Source: Kondoa malvinella
Taxonomy: Eukaryota; Basidiomycota; Agaricostilbomycetes; Agaricostilbales; Kondoaceae
DNA length: 64,000 nt
Direction of reading: 5' to 3'
NCBI GenBank assembly: GCA_039545315.1
Contig: BCIM01000007.1
Span: 986,115-1,050,114 of the forward strand
In this document: positions 47,838 to 60,343 of the stretch, one piece after another
Layout: each line of letters starts with the position of its first letter
Numbering within the stretch: the first letter of the stretch is position 1
Notes under the pieces: generated by a model
Told to the model about the DNA's origin: nothing
What the model saw: only the letters and a program-made list of their open reading frames with translations
The model's database searches: none
Program-made: the position numbers and the translations under genes

Positions 47838-48909
47838 ATGTCTCTTCTATCATTTCCCGTTGAGCTCGTCCAACAAGTCATAAGCGACATCAACGACTTT
47901 GCTGCTTTGATCGCTTTTTCCCAAACTTGCACTGCTATTCGTCAGGTCATGTTGGACGATGAGGCACTCTGGAAACCCGCTTGCCACCATGCCGGGTTCA
48001 GCAAGAGTCTTTTACACGAGAAGAAGAGTTGACGAGAGCTTGCCTGCGCGATCCATCATCATGGCACGAATTGCATTATCTGTTCAATCGTCTACAGCGT
48101 CGAAGACGAAATGAAGATGCCCAACAGTGAGCAGTGTCAGCCCTGGCAGGTCTCAGTAGTTGCCTGATTGCTCTTCCCTCCAGCCTGGACCACTGGAGAA
48201 ATCGCCGTACTTCCCAAAGCAAAAAAGCGCTCGCAGCTTCATGCTCTTCTCACTCGAAAACACTCTTTTAAAGGTCCTGTGCAAATGAACATCGAATACT
48301 GGGGCAAAAGCATTGATGCTCGCGTCATGGTCGACAAGCAAGGCGGTGATCTAATGTTCAGCGATTGTCCGGAAGGCCAGCTTCAAAACCACATCACTAT
48401 CGCCAGCACTCTCGCCTACGACATGCCTATTCAGGAAGCTACCACCTGCACTACGAGTGATGTACCTTTTGGGACAAATCCTGAGGACGGAATGCCCTTC
48501 GATGCGGATCAGATGACAGAGGACGAGTTGGATGATTGGATGGATGCTCTCTACAGTGGCGAAACTTTGAGTACTACTGAGATCCGCAACAAGGTCACCA
48601 ACCCAAATGGGCTGACCTGCTTCAATGTCCTGCGTTCCGCCGCGAATGTGTGAGTACTTTCTTACCTGTTGCTGTGCATCTCTCATGATTTACATGTAGC
48701 GAGCATCCACCGGTGAGCTGCCAAGGATCTCTATTGAGCCATGAACTCATAAAGATGACCAATAGATGGCTAGCTGTGGTATGTTCTTCTTCCTTACCCT
48801 TAAAGAATAGCAAGTTCAATATACCTACGTGACCGGTGAAACGCTTCTCTACTATGGTTGCTCTCTCGTCCGAGATGGTCAAATCATCGTGATCGACAAT
48901 GTTCGCTGA
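47838..48909 (+). CDS. F-box protein
   Basis: Likely substrate receptor of an SCF ubiquitin ligase. The N-terminal F-box reads MSLLSFPVELVQQVISDIND, FAALIAFSQTCTAIRQVMLD and DEALWKPACHHAGFSKS. The rest has TREELTRACLRDPSSWHEL, a beta-rich segment (GPVQMNIEYWGKSIDARVMV) and an acidic helix (QMTEDELDDWMDALYSGE), ending VRDGQIIVIDNVR at 48907-48909. Between GFSKS and TREE the frame shifts by one base. The shift disappears if 47946-48001 (GTCATG..TTCAG, 56 bases) is removed as an intron, but that deletes the end of the F-box. So this is either a spliced exon-like intron, or a frameshift in the sequence. Later introns (after AANV and LAV) join in frame. Confidence 0.75.
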
Positions 48910-49149
48910 TGGGTGGTTATGTTGAAGATACGGGCTTTCTGTGCGGTGAATCGAAAGACGTCGGTGCTGAATGCCATGCTACTGTTAGGCGTGAGAACCC
49001 ATATCTGGGCCCTGCCACTGTGACCTGCGGAATTATGTGATTCCACTCATTAGACTTTGTATCGGCATTCTCCAGCCTCCAATATGTCTTCCATTGCGAT
49101 GAATCATCTAGCTCAGCTGTGTATGAGAGTCCCGACGCCTTCTAATTCA

Positions 49150-50461
49150 TCACGCGGTCGCTGGCTGAGGAGCTTCCGGCCATAACGCTATCTGGTCTAC
49201 TTGCACAGTCGTGACGTTGTTGTCATCCTTGTAGATGCGTTAGCCAAGCTACAATACGAAAGAGACGGCCGCACCTCATCAAAGACAACACGATACGTCG
49301 GTCGCTTAGTCTGCGTGGGAGACTGTGCGATTTTGGCGTGGTAGAAGCTTGTCGTCTCGGGGTAAAGCGCCATGACCTCTGTTCCAGGTGGATATTCAGG
49401 AGGGAAGGTGCTTCGATCTCTTGTATCTGGTAGCGGAACCATAGAGCGAAGAGTTGTTGCGTATATCCTGCGAGATTCATCAGTACATATATGGAGGACA
49501 ACAGTGAGACGACATACACGCCAGGATTGCCATCGTCGCCTTCGACATCTTGTACTTCATACCTGCCGTAGAAATAAGCCTCGGACAATAAGACGGCTCT
49601 GCGGATCGCTCACCTAGTTCTATCATTGTTGATGCTCTTGACCACTTTTGCCATGATCCATTCCGTGCCTTCATCCGGACTATCTTTCTCACTAGGCACT
49701 TTGAAAGCAACAGGCCTTCCAGGCAAAAGAGGTAATTGTAGCTGGAAGCCTTGCTTCTTCAGAGGAGGAACAGCAGATTTAGGTCCTCCGTTAGGTACTG
49801 GACTAGGACGTCGACTTCCGTTGCCTGCGTTTGGTAGGGGAATTTTGCTGAGGGATGGACTTGGAGTATTTACAGAGGCGCTTTTGCTGGTGACTCGTTG
49901 CATCGGCGCAGAGACCTGCTGTGCAGGATTGATGACAGGAGCTGGCGAATCAGCGGCTGCAGGCGAGTCCAATCGCCTTTTCTTGCGTTTGTCTGAGGCC
50001 CGAAGATTACTCAGAGAGTATGGTAGGAAGCGAGAGGATGAACGTACCAAGGGAAGTCTCAGCTTCAGCTGCTTGAGATGCACTCCTAGTAGCTAAGAGA
50101 CCTGATAGAGTATCGAGCGCATCCGTCACGCATCTAGTCAGAAAGAAGGATCAGCATGACCAGACGCCATATGCGAAGGGACGTACTTGTTTTCCTCATC
50201 AATATCGCGCTTTGCGACCTCATAAGCTCTCTCCAGCTTAGGTCGAACCATAGCCAAAGGCTCGGTCTCATTTTGCAGTGAAGCTTGCAGGACATTGACC
50301 TGTTTGAGGTTCTGCCCGCCTCGGCCTAGGAGCGACTGGTATTGCTGAAGTTTTGTAATCACATAAGACCAGGCTTGCGCATCTGGAGCATACAGCATGA
50401 GCGATAGTCATTCCGACAAAAGTAAATAATGGCTACCTGTCCGCGGTCGTGGAGCGCTCAT
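49150..50461 (-). CDS. SGF29: SAGA complex subunit SGF29
   Basis: Histone H3K4me2/3 reader of the SAGA acetyltransferase complex. A helical N-terminus (DAQAWSYVITKLQQYQSLL, ERAYEVAKRDIDEEN) leads to a disordered Pro/Ser-rich linker with KRKKRR. The C-terminal tandem Tudor domain is complete: GRPVAFKVP, EWIMAKVVKSINNDRTRYEV, QDVEGDDGNPGVYATTLRSM, then PPGTEVMALYPETTSFYHAK, RPTYRVVFDEDDNNVTTVQV and DQIALWPEAP. The aromatic and acidic residues around YPETTSFY that hold the methyl-lysine are present. Start MSAPRPRT at 50461, first intron after eight codons. The last exon adds DDNNVTTVQVDQIALWPE and ends at 49150-49152. Confidence 0.93.
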
Positions 50462-50846
50462 GTGGGCTGCTATCCTTTTGCTATATCGATGTAGGGTACA
50501 AGTCGCGCATCAAATCGAGTTCGCGTAATTCTGAGAGGATGACAGCCGAGGCGATGAGCCAGACGGTGACAAGTTCGAAAAGTGGTAAGAGTGTCTTAAT
50601 GAACGATAGGTAACGCTAAGTGGGTATAGCCCCTACTCAAGGGTATAGATCAACGATTAATGCCACTTCTCCCCCTTTCGCCCAACCCCCAAACATACTA
50701 TTGCGCGTGCGAAGCAGCATCGTCCTTCCTCGCTTCGCCCTCATAACGGCTGTCGGGTATCCGCGAAGTCATCTCTGCCAGCGGCTGATCTTCCAAGCCG
50801 ACTTTGGATCGTATCGTAGCAGAAGATGTTGTCCCGACATCGGATT
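50462..50846. other. Intergenic, nothing recognised
   Basis: Promoter of SGF29 and 3' region of the next - strand kinase. A long - strand frame (51078-50698) continues the kinase frame if the last introns are ignored, but the spliced model is preferred because it gives the family-like ending. Confidence 0.35.
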
Positions 50847-52522
50847 TCATTTGTCGCCCGTTCTGAGCGCTAGTAAAGTGCGATTCTGCATACACACGTG
50901 AGTATGGATACGAGCAGAAGAATAGAAATTGCTCACTTCGAGACTGTTTCGTGAAGCTAAGTGAATTGCAAGCGCATGAGAGCAAATCGGACGCTGAAGA
51001 GGAAGCAACCTTACTCGTATATCGTAAACTGCTCTTCCATTGCTCGCAGATCAGAAGAGAGTCCAGAGATATCGACATTTGGATTCCGTTTTCGCGCTTT
51101 CAGCGGCTGCGAAGACTTTAGCGATAAAGCAAATTCGCTGTGTCGCCAAGACTTACATTGTCCTCCAGTAATAGCTCTTCTAATTCATGTGTTGCGTCAA
51201 AGTTTGGCTTCTTTGACTGCAGGTGGACAGACAGCGAATGAGCACAAAGCGCACGCAACTTGACCACCACCTACATCAGGCTCGAAAGGCGGCGGTAATT
51301 GCTTTGCTTCCAATTTGACCCAATCCAGCCCGTTGAACCATGGATGTGCCATCAACACTTGTAACCCTCCTGATCCTTTGCACCCTAGACGTCTACTTAT
51401 ATCTCTTTCAAGAAGCTGTAGCTTTGGTCAGCATTTACACAGTCAGGTACAGCATGATATTACTCACACATTGCAGAAAGTCTATACCCGCAGCACTGAT
51501 CGGTACTGCTGTCTGCGGTAATTCCGGGAATCGGAGCGGGTCCTTCAATATAGCCGAAGTGAGACTTGAATTCGTCTTGCCGCGATAAGGTCTTTTCCCA
51601 TATAGCAGCTCAAAGGCTATCACGCCTAATGACCACCAGTCGATGGTTGAAAAGTAGCCTCGTTTGCTCAGTACTTCTGGCGCTGTTCAGCCAGCTTGTC
51701 AGTTTGCGTAAATTTGAGGAAGCACCCGTAGCATACCCATATAAGCCATCGAACCAGCGACACTTGTTAAAGCCCTCTTTTCGGTGAAATGCACAGCGAT
51801 GTTGAAGTCTGTCAGATGTGCGTTGCCCTTTTCATCCAGCAGTACGTTATCCGGTTTGAGGTCCCTGTGGTCGCAACGAATGAGCTCAGATACTGATACA
51901 GAGCTCTGCACGAGCTTACCTATGTACTATCCCCTTCCTATGCAGGTAATCGAGCGCCAGGGCCAATTCGGCCACAAAGAACCGAACCATCTCTTCAGAC
52001 ATGTTGCTCATTCTATCCAGATGAAACCGTAGATCTCCTCCCAGCATGAGATCAAGGACCATGAAGAGGTTTTCGTCGTCTTGAAACGCATAGCGCAGAT
52101 TACAGACAAAGGGTGAATCTATCTCTTCGAGCAGTCGACGCTCTTGAATAATGTTTGATACTGCTCTTTGTTTCACGCATCCTGTGCGCGCCAAGCCCTA
52201 TCAACAGTATCCACTGAGTAGAAAGGCTGAAACGTACGCTGCTTGTTGATGTACTTGAGTGCATACAGCGCTTTGGTCTGCTTATGCTGCACTACCCTGA
52301 CCTGTAACACGGCGCCTGCGTCAGCACTGCAAGAGTACTGGGAGCAGAGACAGCCTCACTTTACCGAAAGCGCCTTTGCCAACGCTTCTCAACAGAAAGA
52401 AGTGCCAAAGATCGACTGGACCCTCAAAGTCGATTTCCTGCAAAGAGACACAGAATCAGAACAGACTAAAGGCTGTAATACTAGTGGCAATTCACCTCTG
52501 GCTTGCAACAGAGGGCTCCCAT
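50847..52522 (-). CDS. AGC-type Ser/Thr kinase, STK32/YANK-like
   Basis: Protein kinase of the YANK branch of the AGC group. The start MGALCCKPE gives a Gly2 for myristoylation and a Cys pair for palmitoylation, as in YANK kinases, so it is probably attached to the plasma membrane. The kinase core follows: FFLLRSVGKGAFGKVRVVQH with the glycine loop, KTKALYALKYINK, NLFMVLDLMLGGDLRFHL, HRDLKPDNVLLDEKGNAHLT, DFNIAVHF in place of DFG (typical of this branch), SVAGSMAYMAPEVL and STIDWWSLGVIAFELLYGKR. Then HPWFNGLDWVKLEAKQLPPP and PLKARKRNPNVDISGLS, EEQFTIYDLE. The exon with MGALCC is joined by intron GTGAATT..TTTGCAG. Two small last exons end at 50847. Confidence 0.9.
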
Positions 52523-52800
52523 GCTCGCGCGCGTTTGGCCAACCCGCCCTTGTTTACTATGCCCGTCTCTACGGTGTCGAGCAGTAGCAGGATATCGTCA
52601 AAAGGGATATCTGTATCTGGTATACCTAAGTCTAGAGTCCGTCAAAGTTGAAAAAAGAGGAGCATTCTCGAAAGAGAAGGTCGCGGTGTCGTTTAAGCTT
52701 TGGGCATCATCGAAACCGGAAGGTCTGATCAGCTCAGCTAGTGAAAATCTCGTGGATACAGGTTAATACAGGTATGGTACAATATATCAGCACTTCTCGA

Positions 52801-55800
52801 TCAACGTCTTTCCTTGACAAAGAACTGTAAGGCCAGAAAGGACAGGACGGTGAAGACACCGAAGAGGATCAGCAAGGTCGCCACGTCAGGCCACCAGAAA
52901 GCCTCTGCTCAGTTATGAGCACTGCCTTTCATCTTGCAGGACACTCACGAGCATGGAAACCAAACAGGCTGAGAATGGTCGCGGCCGGAACCTGAAAAGG
53001 ATCACATCAGCAAAGATAAAATCACCCAAGTCGAACACAGACCTCTATATCCACTCCATAACGATGTTCCTTGAGTTGTAGATAACGGACTTCATTCACC
53101 AACAAAGCTTCGTATGCTGCATGGAAAAAGCTAAAGTTCTGCATCCAGCCGGTGCCCCGAGGCATCTTGTCTTTGTTGATCAGCAGACCAGCAAAGAGAA
53201 GACTGTACAGCTTCTGTTTGACTCCGCATGAGTTGGGCGGAGAGGAGAGACTCACTTGAACAGCATGACAAGACTACCAACCAAATTCGCAACACCTCCA
53301 TCACTGATAATGATACTGATAAAGAAGACGACGCTGCTCGTGACCAGATTGAACAGAATGAGGACCAAGATGAACTTCCAGAACTCTGGTACAGTCGGGA
53401 CGAGGCCAACGGGTTTATAGATGATTGCGCCAAGGATGAAAGGCGGAACAACACGTAGTGGTAGAATGTCGAATAGGATCTTGGCTGTGAAATATGTGAA
53501 GGGTGAATAGTAGCCATTCGCACTGTAAGCCGAGCCAGAGAAAGTAAGCACTGAAAGAGCAACGAACAGAAGACTTACCGCTCGCGCATAAAGAGCATTC
53601 GCTCGTTGGCAAAGACACCCAATGACGTGAGACAGGAGAAGCCAAATAGAGCTAGCACGAAGAAGAACAAGCCCATCCTATTCTGGAAGCCTTTGATGTC
53701 TTGTCTGTATATTCGAGCACATCATCACCTTTGAGCTTGCAACGGAGACAGCCTGAACTTACGTTACGCCGGAGAACAGGAAGGAACATATTACTGTGGA
53801 GACCATCAGCTTTGGTCGACTGCAAAGGACACGATGCTCACTTGCTAATGCAACAGAGACAGCATAGTGACTAAGCATCAACATCGGATTGCGGTAAAGG
53901 TTTTTGAACGCTCTTCCGCTCAGTATCCGGAATTGAGTCCACCAACTTGCTCTCTTGTACCTGACGATCTCGTCCGACATGCTATGGCCGTTCGCCTGAT
54001 CGGCGGCAGAAGTAGCAGCTATGATTTCTTGTGAAACGTCCGAAGCAATTGTAGACTCTTGATATGCCTTGACGAGCGATTGCAGCTTTTCTGAGAGAGG
54101 GGGCGATACAGTGATATGCGAGCGAGAGTCTAGACCGATGATTGATGTTTTCGTTTTGAGGCGAATATCGTGCTGATTTGAGGTCGTCCGGTGGTGCGGC
54201 GCAGCTTCTTCATCTGTTATAGAGGCTTGTGCGAGAGAAGCAGAGCCGGAAGGCTTGTTCTCGTCGGCAGATGTTAGATCAACTGTGGTAGTACGTCAGT
54301 ATGACCTCAATGTTCTCAGTCAACGCATACTGAGGAAGTCAGCAATGTTGTATCCAGCTGGACAAGGATGACCGATGCCTTGAAAGTATTCCTGGCACTT
54401 GGCAAACGGTCCAGAATAGACTGTTCGGCCCTTTGCAAGCAGGACGAGATGATCAAACAAGGCGACAATGTTGCTTCGAGGCTGGTGGATAGTGAAGATC
54501 ACTGTGCGATTGTAGTTCTTGGCTAGCGAAACCAATGATTCGACGACATTGTGAGCGTTGTATGCGTCAAGACCTGCCGAAGAAGTGAGCGATGTCCTGG
54601 ACAAAGATAGATGCCACTGCTCACCACTTGTAGGCTCATCCAACAACAGAATACTCGGACTCGTAACAAGCTCACAAGCAATGCTGACCCTTCTCTTCTC
54701 ACCGCCGCTAATACTCCTCTTCCCACTTTCACCAATTCTACTATCTCTGATGCTCAAGATCCCCAACTCATCAAGCGTCTCTAACACCCGAGCTCGTTTC
54801 GCCTCAAACTCCATCTCCCTTGGCAACCTCAATAACGCTGAATACAAAACAGTCTCATAAACAGTCAAAGTGCTCATGAGCGTGTCTTCCTGATCCACAA
54901 AGCCAATCAAGCGCTTGTATTCCGCATTAGAGACTTTGCGTCCGCCAACGCGCGTTTCGCCAGATACTGTTCCCCGCTTGTTCTTTCTTGCGAGGATATC
55001 GAGGAAAGTACTCTTTCCTGCACCTGAAGAACCGACAATGGCCATGATTTGACCGGCGCCGATAGAGCCTGATACATCGGAGAGAATCTGTTTGCCATTG
55101 AGCGAGTAGGAGATGGTGCTAAATTGTAAGGGAGCAGGAGCAGAAGTGAGAAGATCGTCAGTCGGCAGACGGATGGGTCCTTGTTTGGACTTCTGTGTGC
55201 GACCGAGATACCAGAAGACTGCGAAGCATTAGCCTCGCAATTCAGGCGCAAGGGCTGGAAGCATACGAAGGGAAGCAGCTACAACGACGAGACCGGCCAT
55301 GGCGATACTGAGAGCTACAAGCTTGCTGTTGTCGGGAGCAGGAGGCGCCTGTCAAAACCAAGCCAGCTCAATCAGACAAGTCTGAAGTCTGTCATGTGAA
55401 CTGACCACAAAACCAGGTACTTGGGAGTAATGCATGCATTCTCCCGCATCGCACATGAGGGTGATATAAGTGTCACCAAAGATGTCATTAATGAGGTTGT
55501 TCATAGCTGGTTCTTCAAATTTGCAGTTGCGTCCATCGGTCGCGCAACTAAACTTGCCCGGACCTTTGATTTCTTCCGACAAGAATTCACCAATATCGAC
55601 TGAGCCAGATTCTCCGCATAGCATTCGATCGGGTATGCAAGAACACTGCATGCTTTCGCATTTGTATTCCGTTCGATTCGTGTTGGGTGTCGCGATAGCT
55701 TTCACGTCGCAAGATTGCAGGTCGCAGAAGAAGGATTCTACTTGACCGATCCAGAACTGGAAAGCGCAAGTGTCGGAAGCTCTATCGCAGGAAAAGGTGA

Positions 55801-56501
55801 CTTGAGGTTTTCGATCAGGTAGCATGTCTAGAATCTTGCGGTCTGTCAACGCAATCTCAGTGGCTATCATAGAAGAGTTGCGGCGGGACTGACTAGTGAC
55901 ATCGCACATCTGGTGGATGCGCTTGACTGCATAGCCGCCTTTATAACAGACAGCGCCGTTCGAGGATGACTGTGAGCTGAAGGCGCTCGGTAGATCATCG
56001 TCGCCTCCTCCTATAAGTGGACTACATGCAGCGTCCGTCTCACATACTATTGCGACGTCAGCTCTGTCTGACATCCATCAGCGGCAGGCGAACCATTGCA
56101 GTTGATGCCGGACCATCCCTCGTCGCATGCGCAGTCTGGTCCATCCCTGATCTTCCTATTCTGTCCTTCAACAGGAGATCCACATACTGCACGGCCTAAA
56201 TGAGCTACGTCTGCCGCCTAAGAGATAGTGGCTGACGCGGTTCACCGCATTGCTCCCCTCCAAAGCCTTCAGCGCAATTACATGATCCGTTGGCAGTCAA
56301 GCATGTGCCGTTGTTGATGCAGCCTAGGGCGTCCGTTGAGCAGTCAAACTGGCCAGAACAAGGTGGGCAGATGGGGCAACGCGGATCCGCAGCTGCTGTC
56401 GAGGGATTGAAGCTGCTGAGGTCTAGCGTTTGCTGCCACTGAGCTTCTGTTGGGTATATGGATGCTGCGATCAGCATCAGCAGGGATATCCGGATAATCA
56501 T
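52801..56501 (-). CDS. ABCG-type ABC transporter with EGF-like ectodomain (ADP1-like)
   Basis: Membrane ATPase resembling the yeast ADP1 group. The start [20 protein letters not shown] is a signal peptide. The long luminal or extracellular part has Cys-rich EGF-like modules ([30 protein letters not shown]), then a domain with many paired cysteines ([20 protein letters not shown]). A helix ([18 protein letters not shown]) leads to the nucleotide-binding domain: Walker [11 protein letters not shown]-loop [11 protein letters not shown], signature [17 protein letters not shown], Walker [11 protein letters not shown], switch histidine [11 protein letters not shown]. The C-terminal membrane domain has [20 protein letters not shown] and ends [10 protein letters not shown] at 52801-52803. 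It is a half transporter with the ATPase before the six-helix domain. The ATG at 56501 is chosen; the longer frame begins with TTG. About twelve introns. Substrate unknown. Confidence 0.92.
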
Positions 56502-56771
56502 GACAGTCCAAGGTTGACCGTCGGCCAAGTCAGGAGTGACGAGGGCAATGTAACAGAAATATGCACGGCATACACATGCATTCAGGCTTGCTATATCACA
56601 ACATCGCCAGGCGATTCTTTCTAAGACAAGAAAACTTCTCTAGGACCTTTATACACCTGAACTGTCTACTAGTAATACTTGCTTTGAACTTCAATAGGGT
56701 TGATTGTTGATACATGGATACAGATGGCTGAGTCGTAGACACATTGTTGTACAGACGAGATTGTGAAGACC

Positions 56772-59700
56772 TCATTGACGGAAAGGCGAAGAGGGAGGAT
56801 GAAGGTCGATAGGGCTGGATAGCGTTTCGTAGGTAGGCCTTCGCCGGCGGGACTTGATGTCGAGCGGTACTTCTGCTTCTTCTTCTGCTTCAGAGTCGCT
56901 TCCATGTTCTCCATCAGCATCATCGCCTGAGTAGATGCCAGACTCCTCGCCTGCCTGAGATGGTGATGTAGTCAAAGGTTGGCCACTGAACGACAACGAG
57001 CGACCAGTAGGCGAAGAAAGAGGCGAGTGATGTGTTGTGCCGTTCTCCAGGACTTGAGCAATTGGCACGACCGCAGCAGCTCTAGGCGTCCTGATTTCTT
57101 CTTGATCTTCTTCGGCGTCCTCCTCCGCCTCATCGAATTGCCGAGTGAAGCTGTCGTCTCGCGCTGTCATTGCTGGCTCGCCATAGGTCCAACCGCTGCC
57201 AGAGTTCCACGCCAAAGCGTTGGAAGAGCCTTGGTTCGATATTGGTTGATCGAGTTCCGACAAAGAATCGTCGCTGAAATTTTGATCAACCTCATCCTCA
57301 TTCTCCGAACCTTGGTCGTCTTCATCCTCTTCAGCTTCTTCCGCTTTAATCTTGCGGCCGAAGGCATCAAAGTCTGCGCGAGCCATTTCTGGAATAGATT
57401 CGACCGACCGAGAATTGGTCGCGTAAAGACTGACGGGTTGAACTGATTCGCCATCCGTCGTGTCTTCCTCTGTTCCGGAGATGTCGGATCTACCAGAACG
57501 TCGACCACGCGGGTTTGGGCTTGAATTGGGCGTCCGTGAGCCAGAGCGCAGGCGGTCCCAGACATATCTAATCGACAGCTTGCTCTCGAGATCGTTGCCT
57601 AAACCAGTGGGCGAAGTTGCCGAAGAGGTTCGGTCACCGCGAACAGACGAAAAAGACTTGCGCGGAGATAGCTCATCGCCGAAAGCTGGATCGGTAGAGA
57701 ATTCGCCTGCTGAAATTGGGCGACGCATCGAAGGCGGTACTTCTAGACCGAGAACAGGATGGGACTTGTGATCAAAGACGGATCCTGAAGTACCAGCAGA
57801 GCTGCCAGATAGCGAACGAGAGAGGACAGGCGTGTGCTCGGTAGGTGTCACTTTAGCTGAACTGGTATTCTGATTGGCGCCGACTCTGTTCCTGATAGAC
57901 CATTTGCGACCGATAGCAGACTCGATCTGAGGCGGAGAAGAAGGGTTTCTAGGTCGCTGGCTGACCATGCTTGGCTGGCGACTCGCAACTCGGCTGCTTG
58001 ATCCTTCAGACCAAGTATCTGGCTGACTCGAGAGAGCGCTAGTGCTGTTGCTGTCCGCACTAGGTCGCCTAGAACGCAGCACGTTGCCGAATCTAGCCAT
58101 CGCACGCTTGAGAGACCCGCGAAGACCACTCTTATCGCTAGAATTGAAACGATCCGCTGTAGCATGCTGAACATCTTCGGTAGTGACAGTCAGAGCTGGA
58201 GCATGCGCAGGATTGGTCGAATCAAGCCATTCAGCGGGATTCGTCAATTTGCGCAGGACCCAAGGATGTGCCTGTGGTCTAATCAGTACTGGTATGATCA
58301 ACTAGACGATCTGCATACCTTGACTTCCGCAAGCGAGATCCTCTTGAGCGGATCCTTCTCCAACAATCGCGATAGCAGATCAACAATCTCTCTGCCTTCT
58401 TCGCCTTCAGCCGAAAGATGATCAGCGCCAATCCATTCAGGTATTGGAGCTTCTTCGCGAGGGATGACGTTGTATAGCATGTACTCCGTCTCGGCGCGGA
58501 AAGGCGTGTTGCCGAAGAGGAGGCAGTATAGTGTAACACCTAGCGCCCAAACATCGATAGCTTTGCCTATGGGAGGTCGTTTGGCCTTTTTGGTAGTGTC
58601 TTGCTTGGAAGGCCGTGATGTGAGAAGAGGTCTGGATATGGTAGTGATTGTCCGACTTGACAAAGGTCGTTCTTTTAGTTTGGCGGGCTGAGATGGAAGG
58701 AAAGAGTTGGCAAAGATGTCCTTTTCTGATCCGGATCGCGATGGACCGTCTGCAGGTAGGTTGAACGGTGTTGAAAGGGGAGAATCGGCAGAATAGCAAA
58801 GTTCAGGCGCGAAGAAGGCTGGACTGCCGGCTGTCTTGCGAAGATCACCATCGGTAGCTGACGGACTATCTGTGCGAGACAGAGCATCGGACAGATGCGA
58901 GACGCCAAAATCGGAAATCTTGACTCGCGCATGGCTGTCATCGGTCCACAGCAGATTGGCGGGCTTGATGTCGCGATGTATGATGCCCTGATAGTGCACT
59001 AAAAGGACAGATGAGCTTCTTCTACATCCTTGTACCACAAACACTGACGATATTCCAGACCAAGAACGACATCCCTGAAAGTCTCTCGCGCTTCGTCCAC
59101 AGTCATAGTCGGTTCGCTATAGCCAGAAGGTTGCTGCCAGGTGATTTGCCCACCAGCAAGGTATTCAAGCACCATGAAGATCTTTTTGCTTTGCGGATCA
59201 TTGATGACTTCCTTGAGCTTGACAACGTGCTTGTGATTACACCTGTGTCTTTACATTAGCTACTTGCTGTATGATCTGATATCACACTGACCGCTTCATG
59301 ATAGCTATTTCCTGCCGGACCTTCTCGTCCATCTGCAAAGGACTCCGCCGGGCGCGCTGTTTCGCCATGTAGAGACCAGCAACGGGGCCAGCAGGCGCTT
59401 CAGTAGGCGTGACGTTATCAAGATGACTAGATGATCCAGCTGCAGAGGACAGATCAGAACCTTCGTACTGCTTATGTTGAGGAGAATGTTGTGGATGCGT
59501 GAATCGTTTAATGCTGTTTGACGAGCCTATATGAGTATCTGTTTCTATCGGAGGTAGGAAGCCAGCATGTTGTTTTGGAAGCGTGGGTGTAGGCGTAGAC
59601 ATCTGCCGGAAAGGTGGGTTTGGTTCTTTGTCTAGACTCGGTTTGGGTGTATGTGTAGAGGAGGAAGTAGCCATCAAAGGAGCCTTGAAGCCAGGAGCGT

Positions 59701-60343
59701 TGCTGCCGTGTGCTGCGGTCTGAGCTTTCTTGAGATTCCGCTGAGGTTCTTCTCGATAGACTTCTTTCATAGCGCATAGACCGAGACTTGCTCCGGTGTT
59801 CTCATCCACTTCTTCACAAAGCCAGACTCGACCATGAGTGCCTCTGCCTATCTCCTTGAGACGAACATATCTATTATCAAAGCCGTTAAAAGCCATCCAT
59901 CGCTTTCCTCGCGCAAAAACGTACTGATTGACCATTCGTCGACCTTTCGCATCATAGGCCAATTTGATCCTCGTCGTATCTTTGACTTGTTCATCCTCCT
60001 CACTAGCCTTTTCTCGGTTCCCTATAGGCGTTCCATCGCTCAAGCTTCGTCCGTGCGAGCCTGCCTTGCGCTTGCCGTTCAACATGGATTGTTTGCCCAG
60101 ACTACGCGTAGACGCATGCGGCGTTTGTTCCACATCTATCGCTACCCAATCCGCGACTGATCCAGAAGTAGAAGGCGGTATCGGTCTACTGGTGACAACA
60201 AACGAAGGATTTATGGGATCTAATTTTCGCGTTTTGCTGACTGGCCTTGAACGTGTCATGTCGTTCCTATTGCTGCTGATAACGCCCTTGTACGTTTGAG
60301 GTGTATGCGCGGCCGAGGGACTTGAGGACAGCACCAAAGTCAT
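56772..60343 (-). CDS. Ser/Thr kinase, CaMKK/Sak1/Ssp1-like upstream kinase
   Basis: Probable upstream kinase of Snf1/AMPK. The glycine loop is RLKEIGRGTHGRVWLCEE, the ATP lysine is in LCAMKEVYREE, and the catalytic loop is IIHRDIKPANLLWTDDSHAR followed by KISDFGVSHLS. The activation segment continues to TAGSPAFFAPELC; then comes a 75-residue Ser/Lys-rich insert before GKAIDVWALGVTLYCLLFGN. NTPFRAETEYMLYNVIPREE and LLEKDPLKRISLAEVKAHPW complete the domain. A 120-residue insert lies between the ATP lysine and helix C (EKVRQEIAIMKR), a known feature of fungal members. The C-terminal half (about 480 residues) is disordered, Ser/Glu-rich, with one very acidic stretch (EEAEEDEDDQGSENEDE). Only three or four introns are needed, few for this window. 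Confidence 0.92.
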
